The notes under the pieces are model-generated. The model worked only from the letters and a program-made list of their open reading frames with translations, made no database searches and had not been told where the DNA came from. Below are positions 1 through 8,564 of a stretch of DNA of 64,000 bases, in pieces. The translations under genes and the position numbers were made by a program. The first letter of the stretch is position 1. The number at the start of each line of letters is the position of its first letter. Origin of the DNA: PGYR01 sp041675005. GTDB taxonomy: Bacteria > Bacteroidota > Ignavibacteria > Kapaibacteriales > UBA2268. The stretch spans positions 1-64,000 of the forward strand of contig JBAYUQ010000012.1 of NCBI GenBank assembly GCA_041675005.1, in the 5' to 3' direction.

Positions 1-388
1 CTCAGCATAAACCCTACAGTTTAGACGTCGAAATAGTTCACCTAAACTCCTCTTGGTTGTTCAGATATTTAACCTGATTAATAATCTACAAATTTAATTA
101 TTGTTAGAATGCTAATCTAATAGTGTAGTCGAAGTGCATACGTCTCAAATCCTCCCAAGCCAAAGAAAATACGTCATCCTGAACGAACGAAGTGAGTGAA
201 GGATCCAGGCAACTCACGTAGCAGTTCAATATTAGTAGTAAATGATGTTTAACAAACACAACAACTCCATTAGGAGTTGAATAGAAATAGAGCCAAAATA
301 CATTACTGATATTTTTTTTGACTATATTTGTAACCAAACTTACATTAACTGAGTCTATATATAAAGCAAATATAACTTGGAGGACAAA
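1..388. other. Intergenic region with dispersed repeat and promoter element
   Basis: There is no convincing gene here. Positions 173-233 hold one copy of a dispersed intergenic repeat (GTCATCCTGAACGAA... then CAGTTCAATATT), which recurs at about 4320, 13899, 19199, 27835 and 28090. Positions 264-283 contain a small palindrome around AACTCCATTAGGAGTT. At 323-330 there is TATATTTG, matching the Bacteroidota -7 consensus TAnnTTTG, without an obvious -33 TTTG at the right distance. It probably drives the next gene. Confidence 0.5.
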
Positions 389-2785
389 GTGAAAAAGCAA
401 ATAATAATAGTCATAGTTCTGATAGTATCCTCACTGGCACTAACAGCGAAGAAAACAGTACTCATAAACGAAGCAAATGGTAAACCGCTTGTGGGGATTA
501 TGGTTTTCTCTGATAAGGATACACTAATCTCAGACAGAACCGGTAATATCTCAAGTTCGAGTATTACATCTGCTCCTATTGTCACTTATAATAATATCTA
601 CGTTAATAGTAACTTCCAATCGGATACTCTTTTCGTTGACTTCCCTTTTACTTTGAATAAACCGAAGAAATTAGCAAAATTAGAAGGGGTAGTGAAAGAT
701 ACATCGGACAGAAAATTATATTCGAAAAAGATTGTTCTAGCTAAAGATGGGTTCGAGTATAAAGCTAGGTCAGGTGGTCAAGGTGAATATTACTTTGATT
801 ATTTAGCCGAGGGTGATTGGACTATCCAAGTTGCTGGTGATTATTTTTACTTGCCATTTTCAACTTCGGTTATTGTTGATGGAGATAAAGAAGCATTAAA
901 AAAATATGATATTATTTTGCAAAATGCACCAACTATTTACGGTACACTAGAGGCAACAGTAGTAGATGAAAATGACAACCCTACCATTGCTGCTAGTATT
1001 CTTATAGTGGGTACTACAAAAGGTACTTTCGTAAAAGCGAATGGTGTTGGTATAATCTCTGATTTGGAAGTTGGGATGCATAAAATCAAAATATCCTATG
1101 CTGGTTATGGTACAATTCATGATACAATAATAATTGAATCGGGTAAAACATTAACAAAAAATTATAAATTTCCTCCTCCAAGTGTATCTGAACTAAAAAT
1201 TCGTGATTTAGTTAATAACGCTCAAGTTTTAGTTGATGGATTGGACATGGATAACCAATTCACAGGTGGTTTTGGTAGTTCTGGAAGTGGAGCTTCTGGT
1301 TCAGATTTATCAGGCACTTACCCTGACCCATTAATAGCAGTTGCGGCGGTAAAATCTGGAGCATATGATGATAGAAGCACTCTTTATGACCCAATTCAAC
1401 CGTCTAAAGCATCAAGTAAAGAAATAGAAATCCAAGCCGGTTCACTAACTGCAGGGGAAGTCAATGATTTTCGTAAGTGGGATATGTGGGCTGATATAGC
1501 CAAAGACGAACTTAGCCAACATGTTGGAACTTGGGGTATAGAGCCAACTAAGAGATATACTGTTCAACTTACTTCGTTGGATAATAAACCAGTGAGCGAT
1601 GCAGTAGTCAACCTAATCAGCCAGACAGGTGAAACTATATGGTCAGCTCGAAGTGATAACACTGGTAAAGCTGAGCTTTGGGCAGATGCTTTTAAAGCAG
1701 TTAAAGATGATGAAAGCGGATTGTCAGTTGAAATTGTTTACAAAGGCAAACGACAAATCAAGAATAATATAACTGACTTCAAAAATGGAATTAATTTCAT
1801 CAAAGTGAATGAGTATTGTTCTCATTCGCAGAACGTAGATATAGTCTTCGCAATGGATGCTACTGGCTCTATGGGTGATGAGATAGAGTATCTGAAAACA
1901 GAGCTTTTAGATATTATTGAGAGATTGCAAAAAGCTCAAGATGATAAGAACCTACGCATTGGCTCTATTTTCTATCGTGATTTTGACTATCCTTTCAATG
2001 AGCTGATAACTACTCACGATTTAACAAATGATTTTGCTTCTGTAAATGAGTTTATCAACTCACAAAAATCTATCGGTGTTAATAGCACTCCCGAAGCAGT
2101 CGAAGTAGCACTTAGCTCGGCTGTCAATGAGTTCACTTGGTCAGAAGATGCAGTAGCGCGTATTATGTTCCTTATACTAGACGCTCCACCTCACGAAGAC
2201 CCACAAACGTTAGAGCGATTCCGTGAGTTGACTGCTCGTGCATCGGCAATGGGTATTCGTATTATTCCGCTCACAGCTAGTGGTATTGACAAATCGTCTG
2301 AGTATCTTATGCGTTCTTTGGCTTTGCTAACTAATGGAACTTACCTGTTTTTGACTGATGATAGTGGTATAGGTGGAAGCCACATAAAGCCAACTACTGA
2401 TAGTTATGACGTAGAGATGATGAACGAGATGATAGTGCGTATTATTAATCAGTTCATCGACACACCAAATTGTGGAGAGAGTAAAGACCTATATGCTAAA
2501 GATATTGAAGACAATATATACAATGACAAAGAACAAAAAGATGAAGATATATCAGACTATATCCGAATATTCCCTAATCCTACTGATGGTCCGCTGACAC
2601 TAGAGATGGAGGAGCAATTCGACCAGATGTTTGTTGTGGATATGAATGGAAAAATCTTATTCCGAATCGATCCAAAGGGTAATAAAGTTAATATTAACCT
2701 TTCCGAGTTCCCAAGTGGAGCTTACTTCCTCAAATACAGCTACAAGGGAGCGTGGGGCGGTAGCCAGATTCGATTGATGAGATAG
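389..2785 (+). CDS. T9SS-sorted von Willebrand A domain surface protein
   Basis: The start is GTG at 389, five bases after a perfect GGAGG at 379-383; the upstream TTG at 377 would overlap that site. The roughly 798-residue protein has a signal peptide (MKKQIIIVIVLIVSSLALTA), then two or three carboxypeptidase-regulatory/CNA-B-like repeats ('GTLEATVVDENDNPTIAAS' near residue 190), a Gly/Ser linker containing SDLSGTYPDP, and a VWA domain (about 480-690) with the metal-site motif DATGSMGD. The C-terminus is a T9SS type A sorting domain: IFPNPTDG, then FPSGAYFLKYSYKG. It is therefore probably exported by T9SS and anchored on or released from the cell surface, with an adhesion-like role. VWA domains bind ligands through Mg2+; the ligand is unknown. 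The gene is apparently monocistronic and faces a minus-strand gene across a long hairpin. Confidence 0.85.
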   Translation: MKKQIIIVIVLIVSSLALTAKKTVLINEANGKPLVGIMVFSDKDTLISDRTGNISSSSITSAPIVTYNNIYVNSNFQSDTLFVDFPFTLNKPKKLAKLEGVVKDTSDRKLYSKKIVLAKDGFEYKARSGGQGEYYFDYLAEGDWTIQVAGDYFYLPFSTSVIVDGDKEALKKYDIILQNAPTIYGTLEATVVDENDNPTIAASILIVGTTKGTFVKANGVGIISDLEVGMHKIKISYAGYGTIHDTIIIESGKTLTKNYKFPPPSVSELKIRDLVNNAQVLVDGLDMDNQFTGGFGSSGSGASGSDLSGTYPDPLIAVAAVKSGAYDDRSTLYDPIQPSKASSKEIEIQAGSLTAGEVNDFRKWDMWADIAKDELSQHVGTWGIEPTKRYTVQLTSLDNKPVSDAVVNLISQTGETIWSARSDNTGKAELWADAFKAVKDDESGLSVEIVYKGKRQIKNNITDFKNGINFIKVNEYCSHSQNVDIVFAMDATGSMGDEIEYLKTELLDIIERLQKAQDDKNLRIGSIFYRDFDYPFNELITTHDLTNDFASVNEFINSQKSIGVNSTPEAVEVALSSAVNEFTWSEDAVARIMFLILDAPPHEDPQTLERFRELTARASAMGIRIIPLTASGIDKSSEYLMRSLALLTNGTYLFLTDDSGIGGSHIKPTTDSYDVEMMNEMIVRIINQFIDTPNCGESKDLYAKDIEDNIYNDKEQKDEDISDYIRIFPNPTDGPLTLEMEEQFDQMFVVDMNGKILFRIDPKGNKVNINLSEFPSGAYFLKYSYKGAWGGSQIRLMR

Positions 2786-2800
2786 TGAATGACTATGGTG

Positions 2801-2843
2801 CACTTCACTTGAGCGGATACTACGTATCCCCTCAAGTGAAGTG
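2801..2843. terminator. Long near-perfect inverted repeat between convergent genes
   Basis: CACTTCACTTGAG (2801-2813) pairs with CTCAAGTGAAGTG (2831-2843). After one C/C mismatch, GGATAC pairs with GTATCC, leaving a 3-base TAC loop. The 19 base pairs sit between convergent genes, so a bidirectional terminator is the obvious reading. There is no T-tract on either side, however, so it could equally be a REP-like palindrome. Confidence 0.55.
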
Positions 2844-2949
2844 ATTACAAAGGGTTTAGGGATTAGAAATTTGAAGTACGAAAAAAGCATCAAGGACTGT
2901 AGCCACAATGATTGGCGACAGAGTTATATACCAACTGAACTTTTACACT

Positions 2950-4191
2950 CTACGGCGCTACTATCCTCATCATCTCGGCGGCTAGGATTGCCCCATAAGT
3001 ACCGAGTGCGTAGCCAAGTACTGCGAGCAATACTCCAACCGATGCTAGTGATGGATGGAATGCCGAAGCAACTACTGGGGCAGATGCCGCACCACCCACG
3101 TTCGCCTTACTTCCTACTGCTAGGAAGAAAAAAGGTGCTCTTATTATTTTTGCAACTATCACGAGTAAAATAACATGGAAGCCCATCCAGATAAGACCTA
3201 CAGCTAGTAATCCAGGATTATCGAAAGTCTGCGTAACGTCCATTTTCATACCGATTGTAGCTACCAAAATATAGATAAATACGCTTCCTATGCGTGACGC
3301 ACCAGCTCCCTCTAGGTTTTTTGCCTTTGTGAACGATAAGAGCAAACCGATTGTTGTTGCTACTACTACTAGCCAAAAGAAATGGCTATTGAGTACCGAT
3401 TGTTGCAGTGCAACTGAGCCGCTCGTCTCTATAAAATTAGTTATAACATTAGCAGCGAAGTGGGAGAATGATGTAGCTCCGAACCCTATCCCTAGTATTA
3501 CCATAGTATCGGAGAGTGTAGGCATTTTTTGGACTGATAATCTGTAGGTTTCCATTGTCTCTTTTAGTCGATCTATAGCTGACGAATCTGCTTTCAACCA
3601 TTTATCCATTGCCTCGCTTCTTCCAGCTCCCCAAAGCAAGAAAGCCATCCATATATTTGCAACTATAATATCGACCGCTACCATCCCCGCATAGAATGAT
3701 TGATTATACTCATACATCTCGAGCATTGCCGCTTGGTTTGCTCCGCCACCTATCCAGCTTCCTGCTAGAGTTGATAGTCCACGCCATACCGCATCATTGC
3801 CAACTCCTCCGACTACATCAGGCGAGATAAATGACATTATAAGTACAGCAACAGGTCCACCGATTACAATACCAACTGTTGCAGTGAAGAACATTATAAT
3901 TGCTTTATTTCCTAGCCGTATTATCCCTTTGAAATCTATACTGAGAGTCAGTAAAACTAAACTCGTAGGCAAGAGATAATCTTTTGCCATCGTATATAAT
4001 CCAGAAGAACTATCAGAAATCACCCCAAATGTATTGAATAGCGATGGTATTAAATAGCACATTAGTAAAGCTGGTATAACCTTGTAGAATTTCTTAAAAA
4101 ATTTATTTTCTGAGTTAGAGGAATAGAATACAAATCCTAATGTGAGTGCTAGAATACCAAAGACTATCTGATCTTGGGGAAATAAAGGCAT
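2950..4191 (-). CDS. DUF819 family integral membrane protein
   Basis: This 413-residue protein is almost wholly hydrophobic, with about ten or eleven membrane segments. It has the DUF819 (YjcL-like) signatures: GGGANQAAM in the middle ('LAGSWIGGGANQAAMLEM') and a C-terminal 'KANVGGAASAPVVASAFHP'. Family members lie in the inner membrane and are thought to be transporter-like, but substrates are not established. The length is normal for the family. It is transcribed alone and converges on the VWA gene. The family assignment is firm; the function is unknown. Confidence 0.85.
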   Translation of the reverse strand: MPLFPQDQIVFGILALTLGFVFYSSNSENKFFKKFYKVIPALLMCYLIPSLFNTFGVISDSSSGLYTMAKDYLLPTSLVLLTLSIDFKGIIRLGNKAIIMFFTATVGIVIGGPVAVLIMSFISPDVVGGVGNDAVWRGLSTLAGSWIGGGANQAAMLEMYEYNQSFYAGMVAVDIIVANIWMAFLLWGAGRSEAMDKWLKADSSAIDRLKETMETYRLSVQKMPTLSDTMVILGIGFGATSFSHFAANVITNFIETSGSVALQQSVLNSHFFWLVVVATTIGLLLSFTKAKNLEGAGASRIGSVFIYILVATIGMKMDVTQTFDNPGLLAVGLIWMGFHVILLVIVAKIIRAPFFFLAVGSKANVGGAASAPVVASAFHPSLASVGVLLAVLGYALGTYGAILAAEMMRIVAP

Positions 4192-4536
4192 ATCAAATCC
4201 GAGTAAATAAGTGAGTTTTGCTATTGAATTACGCCTAATATACTAAATTTTTGTGTTTTGGTGTTGCCTTTTAGTATTTCTACTGTTTTCTTATAATTTG
4301 TATTTAGTCACATAATTGAGAACTGGACGAAGTGAAGTATCCTATCAACTCTACTAGCTTTCCAATATTGGTAGTATTGATTGGCTAATGCAATAAATCG
4401 ACTTCCTAGTAGTTTTATTTAACATCATTAAGACAACAACCAAGAAAAGACAACTGTGCTTTATGTATGTGACCCATTATGTGGGTGGTGCTACGGCTTC
4501 TCACCAATGAGATAAGCGCTCAAGCAAACTTATACC
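4192..4536. other. Intergenic region upstream of sprA remnant
   Basis: No open gene is visible. Positions about 4320-4376 hold a degenerate copy of the dispersed repeat (GGACGAAGTGAAGTATCC, then CAACTCTACTAG and CAATATT). The 3' part (about 4440-4536) may be decayed coding sequence belonging to the sprA fragment that follows, but I could not read a continuous frame through it. Confidence 0.4.
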
Positions 4537-4860
4537 ATGAAGAGTTTGGAATGGGAATTTTTGGGGCTAAGCTTGAAAAATAATATCGAGTATAGTTTCC
4601 TATTCTCAATCAAAGATAATTCGAGAGCTACGTTCGACGTATCAGATGAAGCCAGCTTGAATGGGAACGATGGGCGTGAGCTACAAGGTGATACTCAGAT
4701 AACTATAGAACCTAGAATTCGATATTCTATAAGCAATAGAGTAACCGCATCATTCTTCTTCCGATATGATGCGACTATAACAGCAGGTGCTGCAAATCCA
4801 GGATTCAGCACAACACAAGTCGGTTTAGACCTACGTATATCACTAGCTGGTGGTAGGTAA
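4533..4860 (+). pseudogene. sprA: Frameshifted 3' remnant of sprA (T9SS translocon)
   Basis: The open frame 4537-4860 reads as the last ~95 residues of a SprA/Sov-type outer-membrane protein: NNIEYSFLFSIKDN, then 'TIEPRIRYSISNRVTASFFF' and the final GLDLRISLAGGR. Just upstream, in another frame from 4533, lies YHEEFGMGIFGAKLEK followed by a stop. The two frames meet at an A5 run (4576-4580). With four A's the peptide would read GAKLENNIEYSFLF, as expected for this family. So this looks like a 5'-truncated and frameshifted fragment rather than a small gene. SprA forms the T9SS outer-membrane channel; a working copy should lie elsewhere, since T9SS cargo genes here look intact. The family call rests on resemblance of the C-terminus only. 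Confidence 0.55.
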
Positions 4861-5121
4861 TCTACCTGCTCATTTTGTGGTTGATTTATCTAAATAGCAT
4901 CTACTTAATTACCCAATTCATTTCAAAATATCGTCATATATTATTGCTAGAAAATATTCCTTACTAAAATTGTGAAAGCAATTACACACTTTACTTTCTA
5001 CTTCAACCGAATTTCTATATATTTTCAAAAACCTACATTTTAATGTGATTTAGTATGTAACAGAGCGAATACTAATCGGTTATTCTATTATAAATTTTTT
5101 AATTATTCTAGGAGTTATATT

Positions 5122-5868
5122 ATGAAGTATTCAATACTATTTTTATCAGTGTTACTATTATTTTCATGTAAAGAAAGTAAGGAAGTGACAACCCCGGCTG
5201 CAAAAGTTTGTATTCCGGAGACTTTGGAAGGTTCTCTGTTAGCATATTATCCATTTATTGATGGTAGCTTAGATGATCAGAAAGGCAATAACAATCTGAC
5301 TAATACTAACAATGCCGAAACGGCTGAGGGACGAGAAGGAGGAGCTAATTGCGCCTATAAATTCAATGGAAGTACACCAAATTATCTATTTATGGAAGAC
5401 CCTACTTTTCTTAATGATTTGAGAAAATTTTCTATTTCATTATGGTATAAACATTCGATTACCAATGACGGTAGTTACGAAGTGCTTATTAGCAGGGGAG
5501 ACGAAAACAATCCTACACCTGCCGCGAATAGAACATTATCACTAGGTATCTATGATGTTAATAAGGCTACTTTTTTCAATAATATGAATTCTGTGTGGGA
5601 CAACTCTAATAGCAATGCACTAGAACAATGGTACCACGTAGTTGCAACTTGCAATTTTGACACTAAGACTATGACTCTATATCAAAATGGAAAACAAATG
5701 GATCAGCAGATTAGTATAACTCAAGATGTGATAAACCCTGTTAATATGGGAGACCTTATAATAGGACGGTTCTTTAACGGTACTATCGATGATATTGCTA
5801 TATTCAACAAAGAGTTAACTCAAGAGGAAGTTTTAGAACTATACTCAATAGAATCATGTTGCGAATAA
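5122..5868 (+). CDS. Lipoprotein with LamG/concanavalin-like domain
   Basis: The protein is 248 residues. Its N-terminus is a lipoprotein signal with lipobox LLFSC (Cys16), so it is predicted to be lipidated and membrane-anchored. The rest (about 35-245) is a LamG-like jellyroll of the Laminin_G_3 kind: 'LLAYYPFIDGSLDDQKGNNN' at the start, FSISLWYKH, 'WYHVVATCNFDTKTMTLYQN', and the family's closing motif GTIDDIAIFNKELTQEEV. Such domains usually bind carbohydrate or protein ligands outside the cell. GGAG lies nine bases before the ATG. The gene is monocistronic, with a terminator directly downstream. Ligand and role cannot be read from the sequence. Confidence 0.85.
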   Translation: MKYSILFLSVLLLFSCKESKEVTTPAAKVCIPETLEGSLLAYYPFIDGSLDDQKGNNNLTNTNNAETAEGREGGANCAYKFNGSTPNYLFMEDPTFLNDLRKFSISLWYKHSITNDGSYEVLISRGDENNPTPAANRTLSLGIYDVNKATFFNNMNSVWDNSNSNALEQWYHVVATCNFDTKTMTLYQNGKQMDQQISITQDVINPVNMGDLIIGRFFNGTIDDIAIFNKELTQEEVLELYSIESCCE

Positions 5869-5894
5869 GTAAGAGATAACTTGAAATAATTTAC

Positions 5895-5919
5895 AAGCCA
5901 GCAAATGCTGGCTTTTTTA
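5895..5919 (+). terminator. Rho-independent terminator
   Basis: AAGCCAGCA (5895-5903) and TGCTGGCTT (5906-5914) form a nine-base-pair stem followed by a T-tract. It ends the LamG lipoprotein transcript. Confidence 0.85.
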
Positions 5920-5967
5920 ATATATCACTCATATTTATTAACCGATTGAGTCTTTTAGAAAAAATTA

Positions 5968-5997
5968 ATGTGACAAAATATCTCCAATAAGTCACAT
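5968..5997. promoter_or_regulatory. Inverted repeat upstream of citrate synthase
   Basis: ATGTGAC (5968-5974) and GTCACAT (5991-5997) are exact inverted half-sites 16 bases apart, about 150 bases before the gltA start. TGTGA/TCACA half-sites resemble those of CRP/FNR-family regulators, but the spacing is much wider than the usual six bases. A regulatory role is only a possibility. Confidence 0.3.
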
Positions 5998-6143
5998 AAT
6001 GAAAAAAAATAAAAAGATTTATATAAAATATTCGTTATCAATTTTGAAATTTATTAAGTTGTAAGACTTTTTATTTACAAGTAGTAAAGTATAGTGTTCA
6101 CACCCACAACGAAACAAAAATTAATCTAAAATCAAGGTAATAT

Positions 6144-7418
6144 ATGTCATTATTGAAACAAAAATTAGCTGGTATTCTTCCAGACCAAATCAAAGATATT
6201 AAAGCATTTGTTGCTGCTAACGGAGATAAGAAAGTATCTGAAGTTACTCTAGCGCAAGCTTACGGGGGTATCCGTGGTGTAAAAGCATTAATTTGTGATA
6301 CATCTGAAGTGCCACCAGATAAAGGTCTGATAATAAGAGGAAAAGAGCTAGGCGAGATAACTGACAAATTACCAGAAGAAATTCTTTGGTTGCTACTAAC
6401 TGGCGAATTGCCTAACAAAGAAGAATTAGCTGACTTGCAAGCAGATTTGCAAAGCCGTCAAGATGTACCAACTTATGTGTGGAATATTCTGAACGAAATG
6501 CCTTCTGATTCGCACCCTATGGCTATGTTTAACACAGCTATTTTGGTAATGCAAAGAGAATCAAAATTCGCTAAAAACTATAATGACATAACTAAAGCTG
6601 AATATTGGGAATATACACTAGAAGATTCACTGGATATCATCGCTAAGTTACCTGCTATTGCTGCTTTCGTTTACAGAAAGAGATTTGACAAAGGTGCTAG
6701 AATAGACCCTAAACCAGGTGCTGATTTAGGTGAAAACTATGCTCACATGCTCGGATTGAACGATGATAAAGGTGCTTTTGCTAACTTGATGAGATTGTAC
6801 CTAACATTGCACTCTGATCACGAAGGTGGTAACGTTTCTGCATTCTCTGCGGCTACAGTTAACTCTGCACTTTCTGATATGTACTACTCTCTAACTGCAG
6901 GTCTGAACGGATTGGCTGGACCACTACACGGATTAGCTAACCAAGAATGTTTGAAATGGGTATTAGAAACTATGGAAATGTTCGGTGGTACACCGACTGA
7001 TGAACAAATCGAGAAATACACTTGGGAAACACTAGACGCTGGTAAAGTAATACCGGGTTACGGTCACGCTGTACTAAGAGTAACTGACCCTCGTTTCACT
7101 GCATTCCACGCTTTCGGCCTGGAAAATTGCTCTGACGATCCAGTATTCCAAACTGTTGATAGAGTATTCAGAGTAGTTCCTGAAGTTCTAAAACAAGTTG
7201 AAAAAATCAGTAACCCATGGCCAAACGTTGATGCTGGTTCTGGTTCGTTACTATATCACTTTGGTTTAAAAGAATTTGAATACTATACAGTATTATTCTC
7301 CGTATCTCGTGCTATCGGTATTTGCTCGCAATCAGTGATTGCTAGAGCTTACGGATTGCCTATAACAAGACCAAAATCATTACCAACTGCTAAATTCAAA
7401 CAATTAGTAAACGGTTAA
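6144..7418 (+). CDS. gltA: Citrate synthase, mitochondrial (eukaryote-like) type
   Basis: This 424-residue enzyme condenses oxaloacetate and acetyl-CoA to citrate, the entry step of the TCA cycle. It resembles the mitochondrial type rather than the usual bacterial GltA: GLAGPLHGLANQE carries catalytic His262, IPGYGHAVLR His308, and NPWPNVDAGSG Asp363, followed by YYTVLFSVSRAIG. All three catalytic residues are present. AAGGT lies five bases before the ATG. Malate dehydrogenase follows about 100 bases downstream, so the two TCA genes that make and use oxaloacetate are neighbours, although a strong terminator lies between them. Confidence 0.95.
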   Translation: MSLLKQKLAGILPDQIKDIKAFVAANGDKKVSEVTLAQAYGGIRGVKALICDTSEVPPDKGLIIRGKELGEITDKLPEEILWLLLTGELPNKEELADLQADLQSRQDVPTYVWNILNEMPSDSHPMAMFNTAILVMQRESKFAKNYNDITKAEYWEYTLEDSLDIIAKLPAIAAFVYRKRFDKGARIDPKPGADLGENYAHMLGLNDDKGAFANLMRLYLTLHSDHEGGNVSAFSAATVNSALSDMYYSLTAGLNGLAGPLHGLANQECLKWVLETMEMFGGTPTDEQIEKYTWETLDAGKVIPGYGHAVLRVTDPRFTAFHAFGLENCSDDPVFQTVDRVFRVVPEVLKQVEKISNPWPNVDAGSGSLLYHFGLKEFEYYTVLFSVSRAIGICSQSVIARAYGLPITRPKSLPTAKFKQLVNG

Positions 7419-7440
7419 TCAAACTAGATTAGAAAATATA

Positions 7441-7466
7441 AAAGCGGTTTTTAACCGCTTTTTTTT
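7441..7466 (+). terminator. Rho-independent terminator after gltA
   Basis: AAAGCGGTT (7441-7449) pairs with AACCGCTTT (7453-7461) across a TTT loop and is followed by a T-tract. Confidence 0.9.
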
Positions 7467-7519
7467 GAAATTAAATATATAAAAAACAAATTATCCCAAA
7501 AACGGATTGGAGTTATAAA

Positions 7520-8452
7520 ATGAAAGTAACAGTAGTAGGAGCAGGTGCAGTAGGTGCTAGTTGTGCCGAGTACATCGCAATCAAAAATTTTGCTGCGGAA
7601 GTAGTATTAGTAGATATCAAAGAAGGCTTTGCAGAAGGTAAGGCAATGGATTTGATGCAAACGGCATCACTAAACGGATTTGATACTAAGATAACTGGTA
7701 GCACTAATGATTACTCTGCAACAGCAGGTAGCGACGTAGCTGTAATCACAAGTGGTATCCCACGTAAACCGGGCATGACTAGAGAAGAACTAATCGGTAT
7801 AAACGCTGGTATAGTGAAATCTGTGAGCGAAAACCTAATCAAAGAATCTCCGAACGTTATTATCATAGTCGTAAGTAATCCTATGGATACTATGACTTAT
7901 TTAGTTCATAAAGCGACTGGCTTACCGAAGAACAGAATCATCGGTATGGGTGGAGCTCTTGATAGTGCTAGATTCCAATATAGATTGAGCGAAGCATTAG
8001 GTTGCCCAGCATCTGACGTAGATGGTATAGTAATCGGTGGTCATAGCGATACTGGTATGGTTCCATTGATAGAAAAAGCTGTAAGAAATAGCGTTCCTGT
8101 ATCTGAGTTCCTTTCGGCTGATAGAATGGCTCAGGTAGTAGAAGACACTAAAGTCGGTGGTGCTACACTAACTAAGCTTCTAGGTACTAGCGCTTGGTAT
8201 GCACCGGGTGCAGCAGTATCTGAACTAGTTAGAGCAATTGCTCAAGACGCTCAGAAAATGTTCCCTTGTTCAGCTATGCTTGATGGTGAGTATGGACTAA
8301 GCGACATTTGTATCGGAGTACCTTGCGTACTTGGTAAAAATGGTATCGAGAAAATCGTAGAGATTTCTTTATCAGACGCTGAGAAAGCGAAACTAGCAGA
8401 AAGTGCTGAAGGCGTTCGCAACACAAACGGCGATCTTAGCTCAGTTCTATAA
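7520..8452 (+). CDS. mdh: Malate dehydrogenase (LDH-like type)
   Basis: This 310-residue enzyme oxidises malate to oxaloacetate with NAD. The Rossmann motif GAGAVG is at 7-12, and Asp32 at the end of beta-2 favours NAD over NADP. The substrate loop has Arg82 and Arg88 ('SGIPRKPGMTREEL'), then Asn120, Asp148/Arg151 and catalytic His175 (GGHSDT). Arg82 in the loop points to malate rather than lactate. The length is typical for the [LDH-like] MDH of Bacteroidota and Chlorobi. GGAG lies eight bases before the ATG. It follows citrate synthase and has its own terminator. Confidence 0.95.
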   Translation: MKVTVVGAGAVGASCAEYIAIKNFAAEVVLVDIKEGFAEGKAMDLMQTASLNGFDTKITGSTNDYSATAGSDVAVITSGIPRKPGMTREELIGINAGIVKSVSENLIKESPNVIIIVVSNPMDTMTYLVHKATGLPKNRIIGMGGALDSARFQYRLSEALGCPASDVDGIVIGGHSDTGMVPLIEKAVRNSVPVSEFLSADRMAQVVEDTKVGGATLTKLLGTSAWYAPGAAVSELVRAIAQDAQKMFPCSAMLDGEYGLSDICIGVPCVLGKNGIEKIVEISLSDAEKAKLAESAEGVRNTNGDLSSVL

Positions 8453-8482
8453 TCTAAGCTTAAAATAAGATTTATACTAAGG

Positions 8483-8510
8483 ACCCTGCATGAGAATGTG
8501 GGGTTTTTTT
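8483..8510 (+). terminator. Rho-independent terminator after mdh
   Basis: ACCCTGCAT (8483-8491) pairs with ATGTGGGGT (8496-8504), with two G-U pairs, across a GAGA tetraloop. A T-tract follows. Confidence 0.8.
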
Positions 8511-8564
8511 ATTTACTTATATATCTTACTAATCTTAAGCACTTCAATTTTATTGAAATTCTAT

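Noticed and set aside
104..400. 98-codon minus-strand frame in the first intergenic region
   Set aside because: It crosses the dispersed repeat and the start of the VWA gene; no ribosome site, no domain.
2841..3173. 110-codon plus-strand frame at the end of the DUF819 gene
   Set aside because: Mostly antisense to a conserved membrane protein; composition is unlike real proteins nearby.
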